Assembly (NCBI GenBank): GCA_937891565.1
Contig: CALAHA010000322.1
Coordinates: 1 to 6,976, forward strand
DNA from: an uncultured Ilumatobacter sp.
GTDB lineage: Bacteria; Actinomycetota; Acidimicrobiia; Acidimicrobiales; Ilumatobacteraceae
Length of the DNA stretch: 6,976 nt
Reading direction: 5' to 3'
Shown: one piece after another, positions 1 through 6,541 of the stretch
Layout: every line of letters starts with the position of its first letter
Position numbering within the stretch: position 1 is the first letter of the stretch
Position numbers and translations under genes: made by a program
The notes under the pieces: generated by a model
What the model saw: only the letters and a program-made list of their open reading frames with translations
Database searches by the model: none
What the model was told of the DNA's origin: nothing

Positions 1-1
1 C

Positions 2-2896
2 GACGGTGGCCGCTTCGCGACATCTGACCTCAACGACCTTTACCGTCGTGTGATCAATCGCAACAACCGTCTTGAGCGTCTGCTCAACCTCGGTGCGCCG
101 GAGATCATTGTCAACAACGAAAAGCGCATGCTGCAAGAAGCAGTCGACGCCCTCTTCGACAACGGCCGTCGTGGTCGACCAGTGACTGGCCCGGGTAACC
201 GGCCGCTCAAGTCGCTGTCGGACATGTTGAAGGGCAAGCAGGGTCGTTTCCGTCAGAACCTTCTCGGCAAGCGCGTCGACTACTCGGGCCGTTCGGTCAT
301 CGTGGCCGGTCCGACGCTGCGGCTGCACCAGTGCGGCCTGCCGAAGCTGATGGCCCTCGAGCTGTTCAAGCCGTTCGTCATGAAGCGCCTCGTCGACCTC
401 GAGCTGGCACAGAACATCAAGACCGCCAAGCGCATGGTCGAACGTCGTCGCCCTCAGGTGTGGGACGTTCTCGAAGACGTCATCCAAGAGCATCCCGTCA
501 TGCTCAACCGTGCGCCCACGCTGCACCGTCTTGGCATCCAGGCCTTCGAGCCCGTGCTGGTCGAGGGCAAGGCGCTCCAAATCCACCCGCTCGTGTGTAC
601 TGCGTTCAACGCTGACTTCGACGGTGACCAGATGGCCATCCACGTGCCGCTCTCCGCTGAGGCTCGTGCCGAGGCTCGCGTACTCATGCTGTCGGCCAAC
701 AACATCTTGTCGCCAGCATCGGGCCGCCCGATTGTCACGCCGTCGCAGGACTTGATCATCGGTGGCTACTACCTCACCGAGTCGATCGCTGAAGCCCCCG
801 GCGAAGGCCGCACGTTCCGCCACCTGTGGGAAGTGCTTCGTGCATACGACGAAAAGACCCTCGATCTGCACGCGGTCATCAACATTCGTATCCCTGGCGA
901 AGCGCCGTTCGAAACTACTGCCGGTCGCGCCCTGTTCGAAGAGGCGCTGCCCGCACGCCGCGTCGCTGACAGCGGCGAGGTGCTCCAGGAGTCGTACCCC
1001 GACAAGTTTGGTCATATCGACTACCTCGTGACCAAAAAGGAGATGGGCATCATTGTCGAGCAGCTCTCCGACAACTACAGCAAGGCTGAAGTTGCCAACG
1101 CCCTCGACAACATCAAGGACCTCTGTTATCGCTTCGCTTCGCAGTCCGGCATTACCGTGTCGATTGACGACGTGCGGACTCCGAAAGCCAAGAAGGCCAT
1201 GATGGAGGAGTACGAGCGTCAGGCCGACAAGGTCGAGACTCAGTTCCGTCGTGGCATCATCACCGACGGCGAGCGCCGTCAGCAGGAAGTGCGAATCTGG
1301 ACCGACGCCACCGCCGAGGTGCAAGCCGAGATGGAACGCGAGTTCAAAGAAGCCAAGTTCAACCCGATCGACATGATGGTCGGCTCGGGTGCCCGAGGCA
1401 ACATGACGCAGATGCGTCAGATTGCTGGCATGCGCGGGCTGGTTGCCAACCCGCGTGGTGACATGATTCCTCGCCCGATCAAGTCGAACTTCCGTGAGGG
1501 CCTCGAAACCCTTGAGTACTTCATTGCTACTCCTGGTGCTCGTAAGGGTCTGGTCGACACCGCACTCCGAACCGCTGACTCTGGTTACCTGACTCGTCGC
1601 CTCGTCGACGTTGCTCAGGAACTCATCATCCGCGAAGACGACTGTGGCTCGACTCTCGGAGTGTGGATCGAGAACGTCACGCCGGACACGGCCAACGTCC
1701 GTTCCTACATCGAGACCAAGCTGTACGGTCGTGCACTCCTGCAAGACACCAACCTCGCCAAGGCGATGGAAGACGGCCGCAAGGTTCTGCCACGCAACAC
1801 CATCGTTGGTGACGAAGAGATGGAAGCGCTCCGCGAGGACAAGGACATCACGCGGCTTCGTGTGCGTTCGGTGCTCACGTGTGACGCCGAACTCGGCATT
1901 TGCGCCATGTGCTACGGCCGCTCGCTGGCCACCGGCAAGATGATCGAACTCGGTGAGGCCGTCGGCGTCATCGCAGCTCAGTCAATCGGTGAGCCGGGTA
2001 CTCAGCTGACGATGCGTACCTTCCACACCGGTGGTGTTGCAGGTAAGGACATCGCTGGCGGCCTGCCCCGCGTCGTCGAGCTCTTCGAAGCTCGTACGCC
2101 AAAGGGTTCAGCTCGTCTCGCCAAGGCAACCGGCATCCTCCACCTTCGTGAAGACGAGGGCAAGGGTATTCCTGTTGTTGTCATCGACGATGCCGGTGAA
2201 GAGCACGAAGTGGTTCTGCCACTCGGTGCTCGCCCGATCGTCGTCGATGGCCAGTCGGTCAAGGCCGGCGACCCGCTCGTCGATGGTCCCTTCGATCCGA
2301 AGGAAATCATGGAGATCAAGGGCATCCGAGAGACCCAGCTCTACTTGGTCGAAGAAGTCCAGCGTGTCTACCGCGACCAGGGCGTGTCGATTCACGACAA
2401 GCACATCGAGCTGATCGTGCGTCAGATGACGCGTCGCATCGGCGTCCAGGAGCCGGGTGGCTCCGGCTTCCTGCCTGGCGAGCGTGTCGACTCCAAGCGC
2501 TTCCGCGATACCAACCGTCGCATGGTTGAAGAGTCGCTGCGTCCCGCCGAAGGCCGTCCGGAACTGATGGGCATCACCAAGGCTTCGTTGGCTACCGAGT
2601 CGTGGCTGTCGGCTGCCTCCTTCCAGGAGACCACTCGTGTGCTCACCGAGGCTGCCATCGATGGCCGCGCCGACCACCTCATTGGCCTCAAGGAGAACAT
2701 CATTCTCGGCAAGCTGATTCCAGCTGGCACGGGTATGCCGAAGTACCGTGAATTCGGTATCGAAGCACCTGACTACGAGCCGATGACGTTCTACTCGAGT
2801 GACGATGGTGTCGAAGATCCCGCAGCGTTCCTCGCGAACTTGCATGGTTCGTACGACGCCACCAAGGCGGCCAAGGCCACCGAGCCGATCGGCTGA
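2..2896 (+). CDS. rpoC: DNA-directed RNA polymerase subunit beta' (5' end outside window)
   Basis: Encodes the C-terminal 964 residues of the largest catalytic subunit of RNA polymerase. The reading frame is open from base 2 (DGGRFATSDLNDLYRRVINR), so the start lies upstream and roughly the first quarter of the protein is missing. Seen in the sequence: the active-centre motif NADFDGDQ at bases 608-631, whose three aspartates hold the catalytic Mg; the bridge-helix region (NFREGLETLEYF, then GARKGLVDTALRTADSGYLTRR) at about 1488-1597; the trigger-loop stretch GEPGTQLTMRTFHTGG at about 1990-2037, with its histidine at 2024-2026; and a four-cysteine zinc site made by the cysteine at 1643-1645 and those at 1880, 1901 and 1910. 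No long insertion interrupts the trigger loop, unlike in Proteobacteria, which fits an actinobacterium. The subunit assembles with alpha, beta and omega in the cytoplasm; rpoB is expected just upstream. It ends TEPIG at a TGA followed by terminator-like hairpins. Confidence 0.99.
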   Translation, partial: DGGRFATSDLNDLYRRVINRNNRLERLLNLGAPEIIVNNEKRMLQEAVDALFDNGRRGRPVTGPGNRPLKSLSDMLKGKQGRFRQNLLGKRVDYSGRSVIVAGPTLRLHQCGLPKLMALELFKPFVMKRLVDLELAQNIKTAKRMVERRRPQVWDVLEDVIQEHPVMLNRAPTLHRLGIQAFEPVLVEGKALQIHPLVCTAFNADFDGDQMAIHVPLSAEARAEARVLMLSANNILSPASGRPIVTPSQDLIIGGYYLTESIAEAPGEGRTFRHLWEVLRAYDEKTLDLHAVINIRIPGEAPFETTAGRALFEEALPARRVADSGEVLQESYPDKFGHIDYLVTKKEMGIIVEQLSDNYSKAEVANALDNIKDLCYRFASQSGITVSIDDVRTPKAKKAMMEEYERQADKVETQFRRGIITDGERRQQEVRIWTDATAEVQAEMEREFKEAKFNPIDMMVGSGARGNMTQMRQIAGMRGLVANPRGDMIPRPIKSNFREGLETLEYFIATPGARKGLVDTALRTADSGYLTRRLVDVAQELIIREDDCGSTLGVWIENVTPDTANVRSYIETKLYGRALLQDTNLAKAMEDGRKVLPRNTIVGDEEMEALREDKDITRLRVRSVLTCDAELGICAMCYGRSLATGKMIELGEAVGVIAAQSIGEPGTQLTMRTFHTGGVAGKDIAGGLPRVVELFEARTPKGSARLAKATGILHLREDEGKGIPVVVIDDAGEEHEVVLPLGARPIVVDGQSVKAGDPLVDGPFDPKEIMEIKGIRETQLYLVEEVQRVYRDQGVSIHDKHIELIVRQMTRRIGVQEPGGSGFLPGERVDSKRFRDTNRRMVEESLRPAEGRPELMGITKASLATESWLSAASFQETTRVLTEAAIDGRADHLIGLKENIILGKLIPAGTGMPKYREFGIEAPDYEPMTFYSSDDGVEDPAAFLANLHGSYDATKAAKATEPIG

Positions 2897-2916
2897 TCAC
2901 CGACTGAATTGCACTG

Positions 2917-2952
2917 CGGCCCGGGCGTCTCCTCGTGAGACGACCCGGGCCG
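2917..2952 (+). terminator. Stem-loop terminator after rpoC
   Basis: Twenty bases past the rpoC stop, arm 2917-2931 (CGGCCCGGGCGTCTC) pairs with 2937-2952 (GAGACG-A-CCCGGGCCG) through 15 base pairs with a single bulged A at 2943 and a 5-nt loop CTCGT. The stem is very GC-rich. The following bases (TTGCGCGTTCT) are only weakly T-rich, as is common for actinobacterial terminators. Its position right after a long operon-ending gene supports transcription termination. An RNA 3'-end stabilising role is the alternative. Confidence 0.8.
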
Positions 2953-2994
2953 TTGCGCGTTCTGGGCCCCGATCAGGGGATGGCCGGGAAGCCA

Positions 2995-3023
2995 CCGGGT
3001 TGGTCGTGCGTCGCGACCACCGG
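2995..3023 (+). terminator. Possible second stem-loop in the rpoC-ligase spacer
   Basis: CCGG (2995-2998) and TGGTCG (3001-3006) pair with CGACCA (3014-3019) and CCGG (3020-3023), giving 10 base pairs with a 2-nt bulge (GT, 2999-3000) and a 7-nt loop. It is followed by CTCCTTGTTG, a mildly T-rich tail. It could be a back-up terminator for the rpo operon. It also sits just before the proposed promoter of the next gene, so a regulatory role cannot be excluded. The stem is weaker than the one at 2917-2952. Confidence 0.4.
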
Positions 3024-3048
3024 CTCCTTGTTGAGGGCGAGCCGCCAG

Positions 3049-3054
3049 TACGGT
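3049..3054 (+). promoter_or_regulatory. Candidate -10 element (TACGGT) for the acyl-CoA synthetase gene
   Basis: TACGGT fits the actinobacterial TANNNT -10 pattern and ends 7 nt before the ATG at 3062, which would give a leaderless or nearly leaderless mRNA. The best -35 candidate (TTGTTG, 3028-3033) has a short 15-nt spacer, so the call is weak. No good Shine-Dalgarno sequence precedes either GTG 3053 or ATG 3062, which is consistent with leaderless initiation. Confidence 0.3.
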
Positions 3055-3061
3055 GCACGAG

Positions 3062-4627
3062 ATGGCGGACGGCATGGGCAGCTTGATTGATCTGGCCTCC
3101 CGCTCGGGGCTGCTCAGCCCCATCCGTCTCGCAGCACTCGCCAGTGGTGCGGTTCGATGGGGGCCAACGCTCGCCGCTCCGGTGGCGGCATCGGCGCTTG
3201 CCAACCCCGGTGGCCAGGCAATCATTGACGACAGCGGCTCGATCACTTGGCGCGATCTCGATGCACAGTCGACGCGGCTTGCCGAGGGCCTGCACGCCAT
3301 GGGTGTGGGTCGCGGGGCTCGCCTGGGGTTGATGTGTCGAAACCACCGGGAGTTCGTTGAGCTCACCGTTGCCGCTGCAAAAGGCGGTATCGAAGTCGTC
3401 TACCTCAACACCGGGTTCGCTGCGCCGCAACTGAACGAAGTGGTCTTGAGAGAGTCGATCGCGGCAGTCGCAATCGACGCCCGGTACGCCGGGCTGCTGG
3501 ACCCAGCAGGCATTGTCCACGTCATCGTGATTGGAGACGCGTCGCCCGAGCACGGCACCTCACTTGCTGATGTGCGCGCACGGCGGTTGTGGCGGTTGCC
3601 GCTGCGTGCTTCGCTCCCCATCAACCCGGTACTACTCACTTCCGGTACAACCGGCACGCCGAAGGGGGCACGCCGATCTGGACGCATCGACCCGTCTGTT
3701 GCAACGTCGGTTCTTCAGCGCATCCCCTACCGCGCCGACGACATCGTCTGCATTACGTCACCACTGTTTCACGCATGGGGGTTCACCCAAATCGGTATCG
3801 CGGCTGCGCTCGGTTGTACGGCCGTTGTGTCGGCATCGTTCGGTGCCTCAGCTGTGCTCAAGCAGATTCCCGAACATGCTGTCAGCGTGCTGGCCGTCGT
3901 GCCGGTGCTGCTGCAGCGTCTCCTTGACGCGCCCGAGTTCGATGAGGCCGACCTGTCAACGTTGCGGATCGTCGCGTCGAGCGGTTCGGCGCTGCCGGTT
4001 CCGACCGTCGTTGACTGGCTCCGTCGTTGCGGTCCCAACCTGTACAACCTGTACGGCTCGACTGAGGTCGGCCAGGCAACTCTTGCGACGCCCACAGACC
4101 TGTGCGCCCACCCCGATACCGCCGGGCGTGCACTCCACGGCTCGGTGATCGGAATCCTTGACGACGCCGGCAGCCTGCTGCCGGCTGGGAGCGCTGGCCG
4201 CATCTTCGTGGGGAGCAGCGCCCAATTCGACGGGTACACGGGCGGCGGTGGCAAAGAGATCGTTGATGGCCTGATGTCGACCGGTGACGTTGGTTACCTT
4301 GACGAGTCAGGGTTGCTGTTCGTCATCGGACGCGCTGACGACATGATCGTCAGTGGTGGTGAGAACGTGTTTCCCCAAGAGGTGGAGGACGTTCTCCTTG
4401 CCGACGATCGAATCGCCGACGTGGCAGTGGTCGGCGTGCCTGACGACGACTTCGGGCAGCGGCTGTCGGCGTTCGTGGTCAGGGCGCCTGGGGCGAAGAT
4501 CACCAAGTCTGAGGCCCGTGCGCTCGTCGCCGATCAGCTGGCTCGCCACAAAGTTCCACGTGATGTGACCTTCTGTACCGAATTGCCCAGAACGGTCACC
4601 GGCAAGATCCTGCGCACTCGGCTCTGA
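3062..4627 (+). CDS. AMP-binding acyl-CoA synthetase / fatty-acid-CoA ligase (FadD type)
   Basis: Belongs to the ANL adenylate-forming superfamily, which activates a carboxylic acid with ATP to an acyl-AMP and then normally forms an acyl-CoA. Numbered from the GTG at 3053 (524 aa), the core motifs are all present: phosphate-binding TSGTTGTPKGA at 196-206; YGSTE at 334-338; STGD at 409-412, whose aspartate binds ribose; the hinge region GRADDMIVSGGENVFPQEVE at 426-445; and the C-terminal TVTGKILR, where K518 is the expected catalytic lysine. Before the AMP-binding core is a leader of about 45 residues (GSLIDLASRSGLLSP onward), as in actinobacterial FadD2/FadD12-like proteins. An in-frame TGA at 3032-3034 limits the start to GTG 3053, ATG 3062 or ATG 3074. 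I chose 3062 because it is an ATG placed 7 nt after a TANNNT box; 3074 has a weak GGCGGA upstream. The motif set and length fit a medium- or long-chain fatty acid, but the substrate cannot be read from the sequence. It stands alone, with no beta-oxidation partner beside it. Confidence 0.93.
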   Translation: MADGMGSLIDLASRSGLLSPIRLAALASGAVRWGPTLAAPVAASALANPGGQAIIDDSGSITWRDLDAQSTRLAEGLHAMGVGRGARLGLMCRNHREFVELTVAAAKGGIEVVYLNTGFAAPQLNEVVLRESIAAVAIDARYAGLLDPAGIVHVIVIGDASPEHGTSLADVRARRLWRLPLRASLPINPVLLTSGTTGTPKGARRSGRIDPSVATSVLQRIPYRADDIVCITSPLFHAWGFTQIGIAAALGCTAVVSASFGASAVLKQIPEHAVSVLAVVPVLLQRLLDAPEFDEADLSTLRIVASSGSALPVPTVVDWLRRCGPNLYNLYGSTEVGQATLATPTDLCAHPDTAGRALHGSVIGILDDAGSLLPAGSAGRIFVGSSAQFDGYTGGGGKEIVDGLMSTGDVGYLDESGLLFVIGRADDMIVSGGENVFPQEVEDVLLADDRIADVAVVGVPDDDFGQRLSAFVVRAPGAKITKSEARALVADQLARHKVPRDVTFCTELPRTVTGKILRTRL

Positions 4628-4632
4628 ACCCA

Positions 4633-4652
4633 GTCCCGCGAGCGTGCGGGAC
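4633..4652. terminator. Shared hairpin between two convergent genes
   Basis: GTCCCGC (4633-4639) and GCGGGAC (4646-4652) form a perfect 7-bp stem with a 6-nt loop, inside the 28-nt gap between the ligase stop (4625-4627) and the membrane-protein stop (TTA, 4656-4658). A small adjacent palindrome, CCGTTAAAACGG (4653-4664), includes that TAA stop. A symmetric stem between two facing stops fits a bidirectional terminator. Neither side has a real T-run. Confidence 0.6.
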
Positions 4653-4655
4653 CCG

Positions 4656-6326
4656 TTAAAACGGCGGGCACAGAGCGAGCTGCCACCGTTGGTTGGGTTT
4701 CAAAAACAGGATTGCGATGTCTTGTTGAACCGCCTCGATACTGCCGTCGAGGATCAGGTTTCCCACCCCGAAGTCGATCAGGCATTGCCTGACCCCAGTC
4801 ATTGCCACGACGAACAACGGGGCGCCGGTGTCTTCTTCGGGGAGATTAAGTGAGGAGATGTCTGAGGTTGCATCGCCACCGCTCAGCTCGATCTGTAACG
4901 CAACTTCCGACTCGGCCAGTGCACCGATGTTTCCACCGGCCCGGACGGCATACGTCTCGCCTGGAACGACGATTGCATGGACCGCGCCGTTGATTCCTAT
5001 GGCGCGTCGTTCAGGAACGATCTGGTTGAGATTGCTTACGCCGAGGGCTGTCCCTACCAACAGGACGGCCACGCCGCCGGCGACGATCGAGCTGGTGTCG
5101 CATCGAGGGAGACGCACTACTGCCGCGTCGTCGAATACTGCTGCCACGATGGTTGAGACGGTCACAGCAACTGCGATGACGGCAATAGCGCTGACCGACG
5201 CGAATAGATAACCGAACAACGGGGAGACGAACCGGCTCATCGAGACAACAGCGGTGCCAGAGAGCACCACGAGCACGACGATCGTGGCGCGGTCATGTCG
5301 CGTTCCGATACGGAACGTCAGGCCGATGGCGAGCAGGCCGATCAGCGCCCACGCTGCAATGGGAACCGCACCACCGGTTCCGGTCACCATCTCGGAGCTA
5401 GGCCGGAGGAACGTTCCTGTCAGCATTTCGCCCGGGTGCATGATCCGTCCGGCCAGCGCAAGGGCGTTTGACAATCCCAACTGTTCGTCGCCCCCGCTGC
5501 TCGCGTCAAGAAGCGCGGAGATGTTCGACCGGCCATCATTCAGCACATCGACCAGGGGGCCTGACCACATCACAACGAATGCCGCAATCGCGGTTCGGCC
5601 GACCCAGCGAGGAGCGCCCGGCCCGCTGTCCCAGTTCCATTGGCCCGTCCTCGCGAGCACTGACAGGCCAATAACGACGCTGATGATCACGAGCGCAGGA
5701 GGCGCCGCAGACACGTGCATCTGCGCTGCCGCGCTCGCACAGAAGACGGCTTGGGCCCACCTGCCCGTGCGGATGAACATGAGGAGCCCCCAGACGCCGG
5801 CGAAGAGAGCCGTCGCGGCGAGGAGCGGGTTCCACGGCACGTGCAGTTGCTTGCCGAACGCGACGTACATAATTCCTACGGAGGCGGCCGCAGTGACGGC
5901 GCCGCGTGTCGATGCCCACTGCCAACCTGCCCGGATCGACAGCCCGAACATCAGGGTGTGAAGGACGATCGTCGTTGCGGGGAGGGCGGCGGACCGGCCA
6001 CCACTCGCCAGGTAGGGGAGGAAGAACACCCACTCGCGGAACGGGCCCGGATGCTTAAAGTTCAAACGTGAATAGGGACCAGCGAGCGGGATCTGTCCGT
6101 CGCGCAGCTGTTCCAGCGCGAGCTGGAACACAGCGTGGTCATTGGTGGCAATCCAGAAGCGATAGCGCCAGAGCAAGACGACCCACATCAGCCCGAGCAC
6201 TACGACAGATGCGACCGCAGCAGCGAACACCGGTGAGCGCGGTTCGCGGACATCGGTGCTCACTGCCGTGGCGGCCTGACCCTCGGGCTGAGGAAAGAAT
6301 TGCGGATCAACCGCCGACGCAGGCAT
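4656..6326 (-). CDS. Multi-spanning membrane protein, GT-C glycosyltransferase-like, function unknown
   Basis: A 556-residue integral membrane protein. A short hydrophilic N-terminus (1-31) leads into a first membrane helix at about 32-53. Further hydrophobic segments lie near 113-133, 142-157, 166-185, 209-225, 243-260, 318-338, 346-362, 367-397 and 413-432, about ten or eleven spans in all. Residues from about 437 on form a mostly polar C-terminal domain with three cysteine-free beta-rich stretches and then C515 and C553. After helix 1 comes an external loop with ATNDHAVFQLALEQ (D63) and GPYSRLNFKHPGP (83-95). An acidic residue in the first outer loop is typical of GT-C enzymes, which move sugars from polyprenyl-phosphate carriers to cell-envelope acceptors, and the YSR-HPGP pattern recurs in uncharacterised actinobacterial membrane proteins I recall. 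PWNPLL (164-169) and QMHVSAAPP (202-210) also look like family signatures. The start is the ATG at 6326, where a TATCAT box lies 6 nt upstream; GTG 6263 is an unlikely alternative. The fold assignment is inference, and donor and acceptor are unknown. Confidence 0.85.
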   Translation of the reverse strand: MPASAVDPQFFPQPEGQAATAVSTDVREPRSPVFAAAVASVVVLGLMWVVLLWRYRFWIATNDHAVFQLALEQLRDGQIPLAGPYSRLNFKHPGPFREWVFFLPYLASGGRSAALPATTIVLHTLMFGLSIRAGWQWASTRGAVTAAASVGIMYVAFGKQLHVPWNPLLAATALFAGVWGLLMFIRTGRWAQAVFCASAAAQMHVSAAPPALVIISVVIGLSVLARTGQWNWDSGPGAPRWVGRTAIAAFVVMWSGPLVDVLNDGRSNISALLDASSGGDEQLGLSNALALAGRIMHPGEMLTGTFLRPSSEMVTGTGGAVPIAAWALIGLLAIGLTFRIGTRHDRATIVVLVVLSGTAVVSMSRFVSPLFGYLFASVSAIAVIAVAVTVSTIVAAVFDDAAVVRLPRCDTSSIVAGGVAVLLVGTALGVSNLNQIVPERRAIGINGAVHAIVVPGETYAVRAGGNIGALAESEVALQIELSGGDATSDISSLNLPEEDTGAPLFVVAMTGVRQCLIDFGVGNLILDGSIEAVQQDIAILFLKPNQRWQLALCPPF

Positions 6327-6332
6327 CCGGCG

Positions 6333-6338
6333 ATGATA
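6333..6338 (-). promoter_or_regulatory. Candidate -10 (TATCAT) giving a leaderless transcript of the GT-C-like gene
   Basis: On the minus strand TATCAT (6338 to 6333) matches TANNNT and is followed by six bases (CGCCGG) and then the ATG at 6326. The predicted transcription start is therefore the A of the start codon. No Shine-Dalgarno sequence is present in the 20 bases before the ATG, which agrees with leaderless initiation. A -35 at the normal distance is poor (CTTTCG near 6356-6361). Confidence 0.5.
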
Positions 6339-6376
6339 GGCGGCCGGTTGAACGCGAAAGGCGGGGCGTCACCGAG

Positions 6377-6405
6377 TTGCGCGATCCACCCGGCGCACCT
6401 AGCAT
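6377..6405 (+). promoter_or_regulatory. Candidate promoter of the rpsL-rpsG operon
   Basis: TTGCGC (6377-6382) and TAGCAT (6400-6405) are separated by exactly 17 bases and resemble a housekeeping -35/-10 pair; TAGCAT also fits TANNNT. The expected start is near 6412, giving a leader of about 130 nt before the rpsL GTG. It is the best plus-strand pair I found by eye in the 215-nt divergent spacer 6327-6541. Confidence 0.55.
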
Positions 6406-6419
6406 TGAACGGTCCTCTC

Positions 6420-6443
6420 ACCGAATGTCCTCTGGCATTCGGT
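6420..6443 (+). promoter_or_regulatory. First hairpin in the predicted rpsL leader
   Basis: ACCGAATG (6420-6427) is the exact reverse complement of CATTCGGT (6436-6443). A further U-G and C-G pair can close a CUCU tetraloop (6430-6433). It begins about 8 nt from the predicted RNA 5' end. There is no T-run after it, so it is not a terminator. A 5'-stabilising or regulatory element is possible, but nothing ties it to a known ligand or protein. Confidence 0.5.
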
Positions 6444-6450
6444 GTACGGC

Positions 6451-6476
6451 GGCCGGCCACGTTCGTGGTTCCGGCC
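6451..6476 (+). promoter_or_regulatory. Second hairpin in the predicted rpsL leader
   Basis: GGCCGG (6451-6456) and CCAC (6457-6460) pair with GTGG (6465-6468) and CCGGCC (6471-6476). This gives ten pairs, a GUUC loop and a 2-nt UU bulge at 6469-6470. It lies 7 nt after the first hairpin and 65 nt before the rpsL start. No T-tract follows. Bulged stems of this kind can bind proteins, but no role is shown. Confidence 0.5.
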
Positions 6477-6529
6477 AACCCACCACATGCCGTCGTATCC
6501 ATCGGTGCACACGGTCAGTCCAGACGAAC

Positions 6530-6533
6530 GAGG
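6530..6533 (+). promoter_or_regulatory. Ribosome binding site GAGG of rpsL
   Basis: GAGG sits 8 nt before GTG 6542 and fixes that codon as the rpsL start. This matters because the same frame stays open far upstream, to about 6068. Confidence 0.75.
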
Positions 6534-6541
6534 TTTCATTC

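Noticed and set aside
2108..2845. 245-codon open frame on the minus strand inside rpoC
   Set aside because: It lies wholly antisense to highly conserved rpoC sequence. Such frames are expected in GC-rich coding DNA, and its translation resembles no family I know.
2791..3553. Two overlapping minus-strand open frames (191 and 218 codons) across the rpoC end, the spacer and the ligase start
   Set aside because: Both run through the terminator hairpins and antisense to recognised genes. Their composition is Arg/Pro/Ser-rich, as in shadow frames, and no domain is visible.
5254..5961. 235-codon plus-strand open frame opposite the membrane-protein gene
   Set aside because: The minus strand encodes a coherent hydrophobic protein here. 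The plus-strand translation is low-complexity Ser/Thr/Pro/Ala, without recognisable motifs.
6420..6476. Leader hairpins read as an intrinsic terminator or attenuator
   Set aside because: No T-run follows either stem, and no alternative antiterminator pairing was evident by eye.
6068..6541. Upstream in-frame extension of rpsL by 158 codons
   Set aside because: S12 is about 124 aa in all bacteria, and GTG 6542 has a proper GAGG site. The extension is Arg-rich nonsense and crosses the divergent promoter region.
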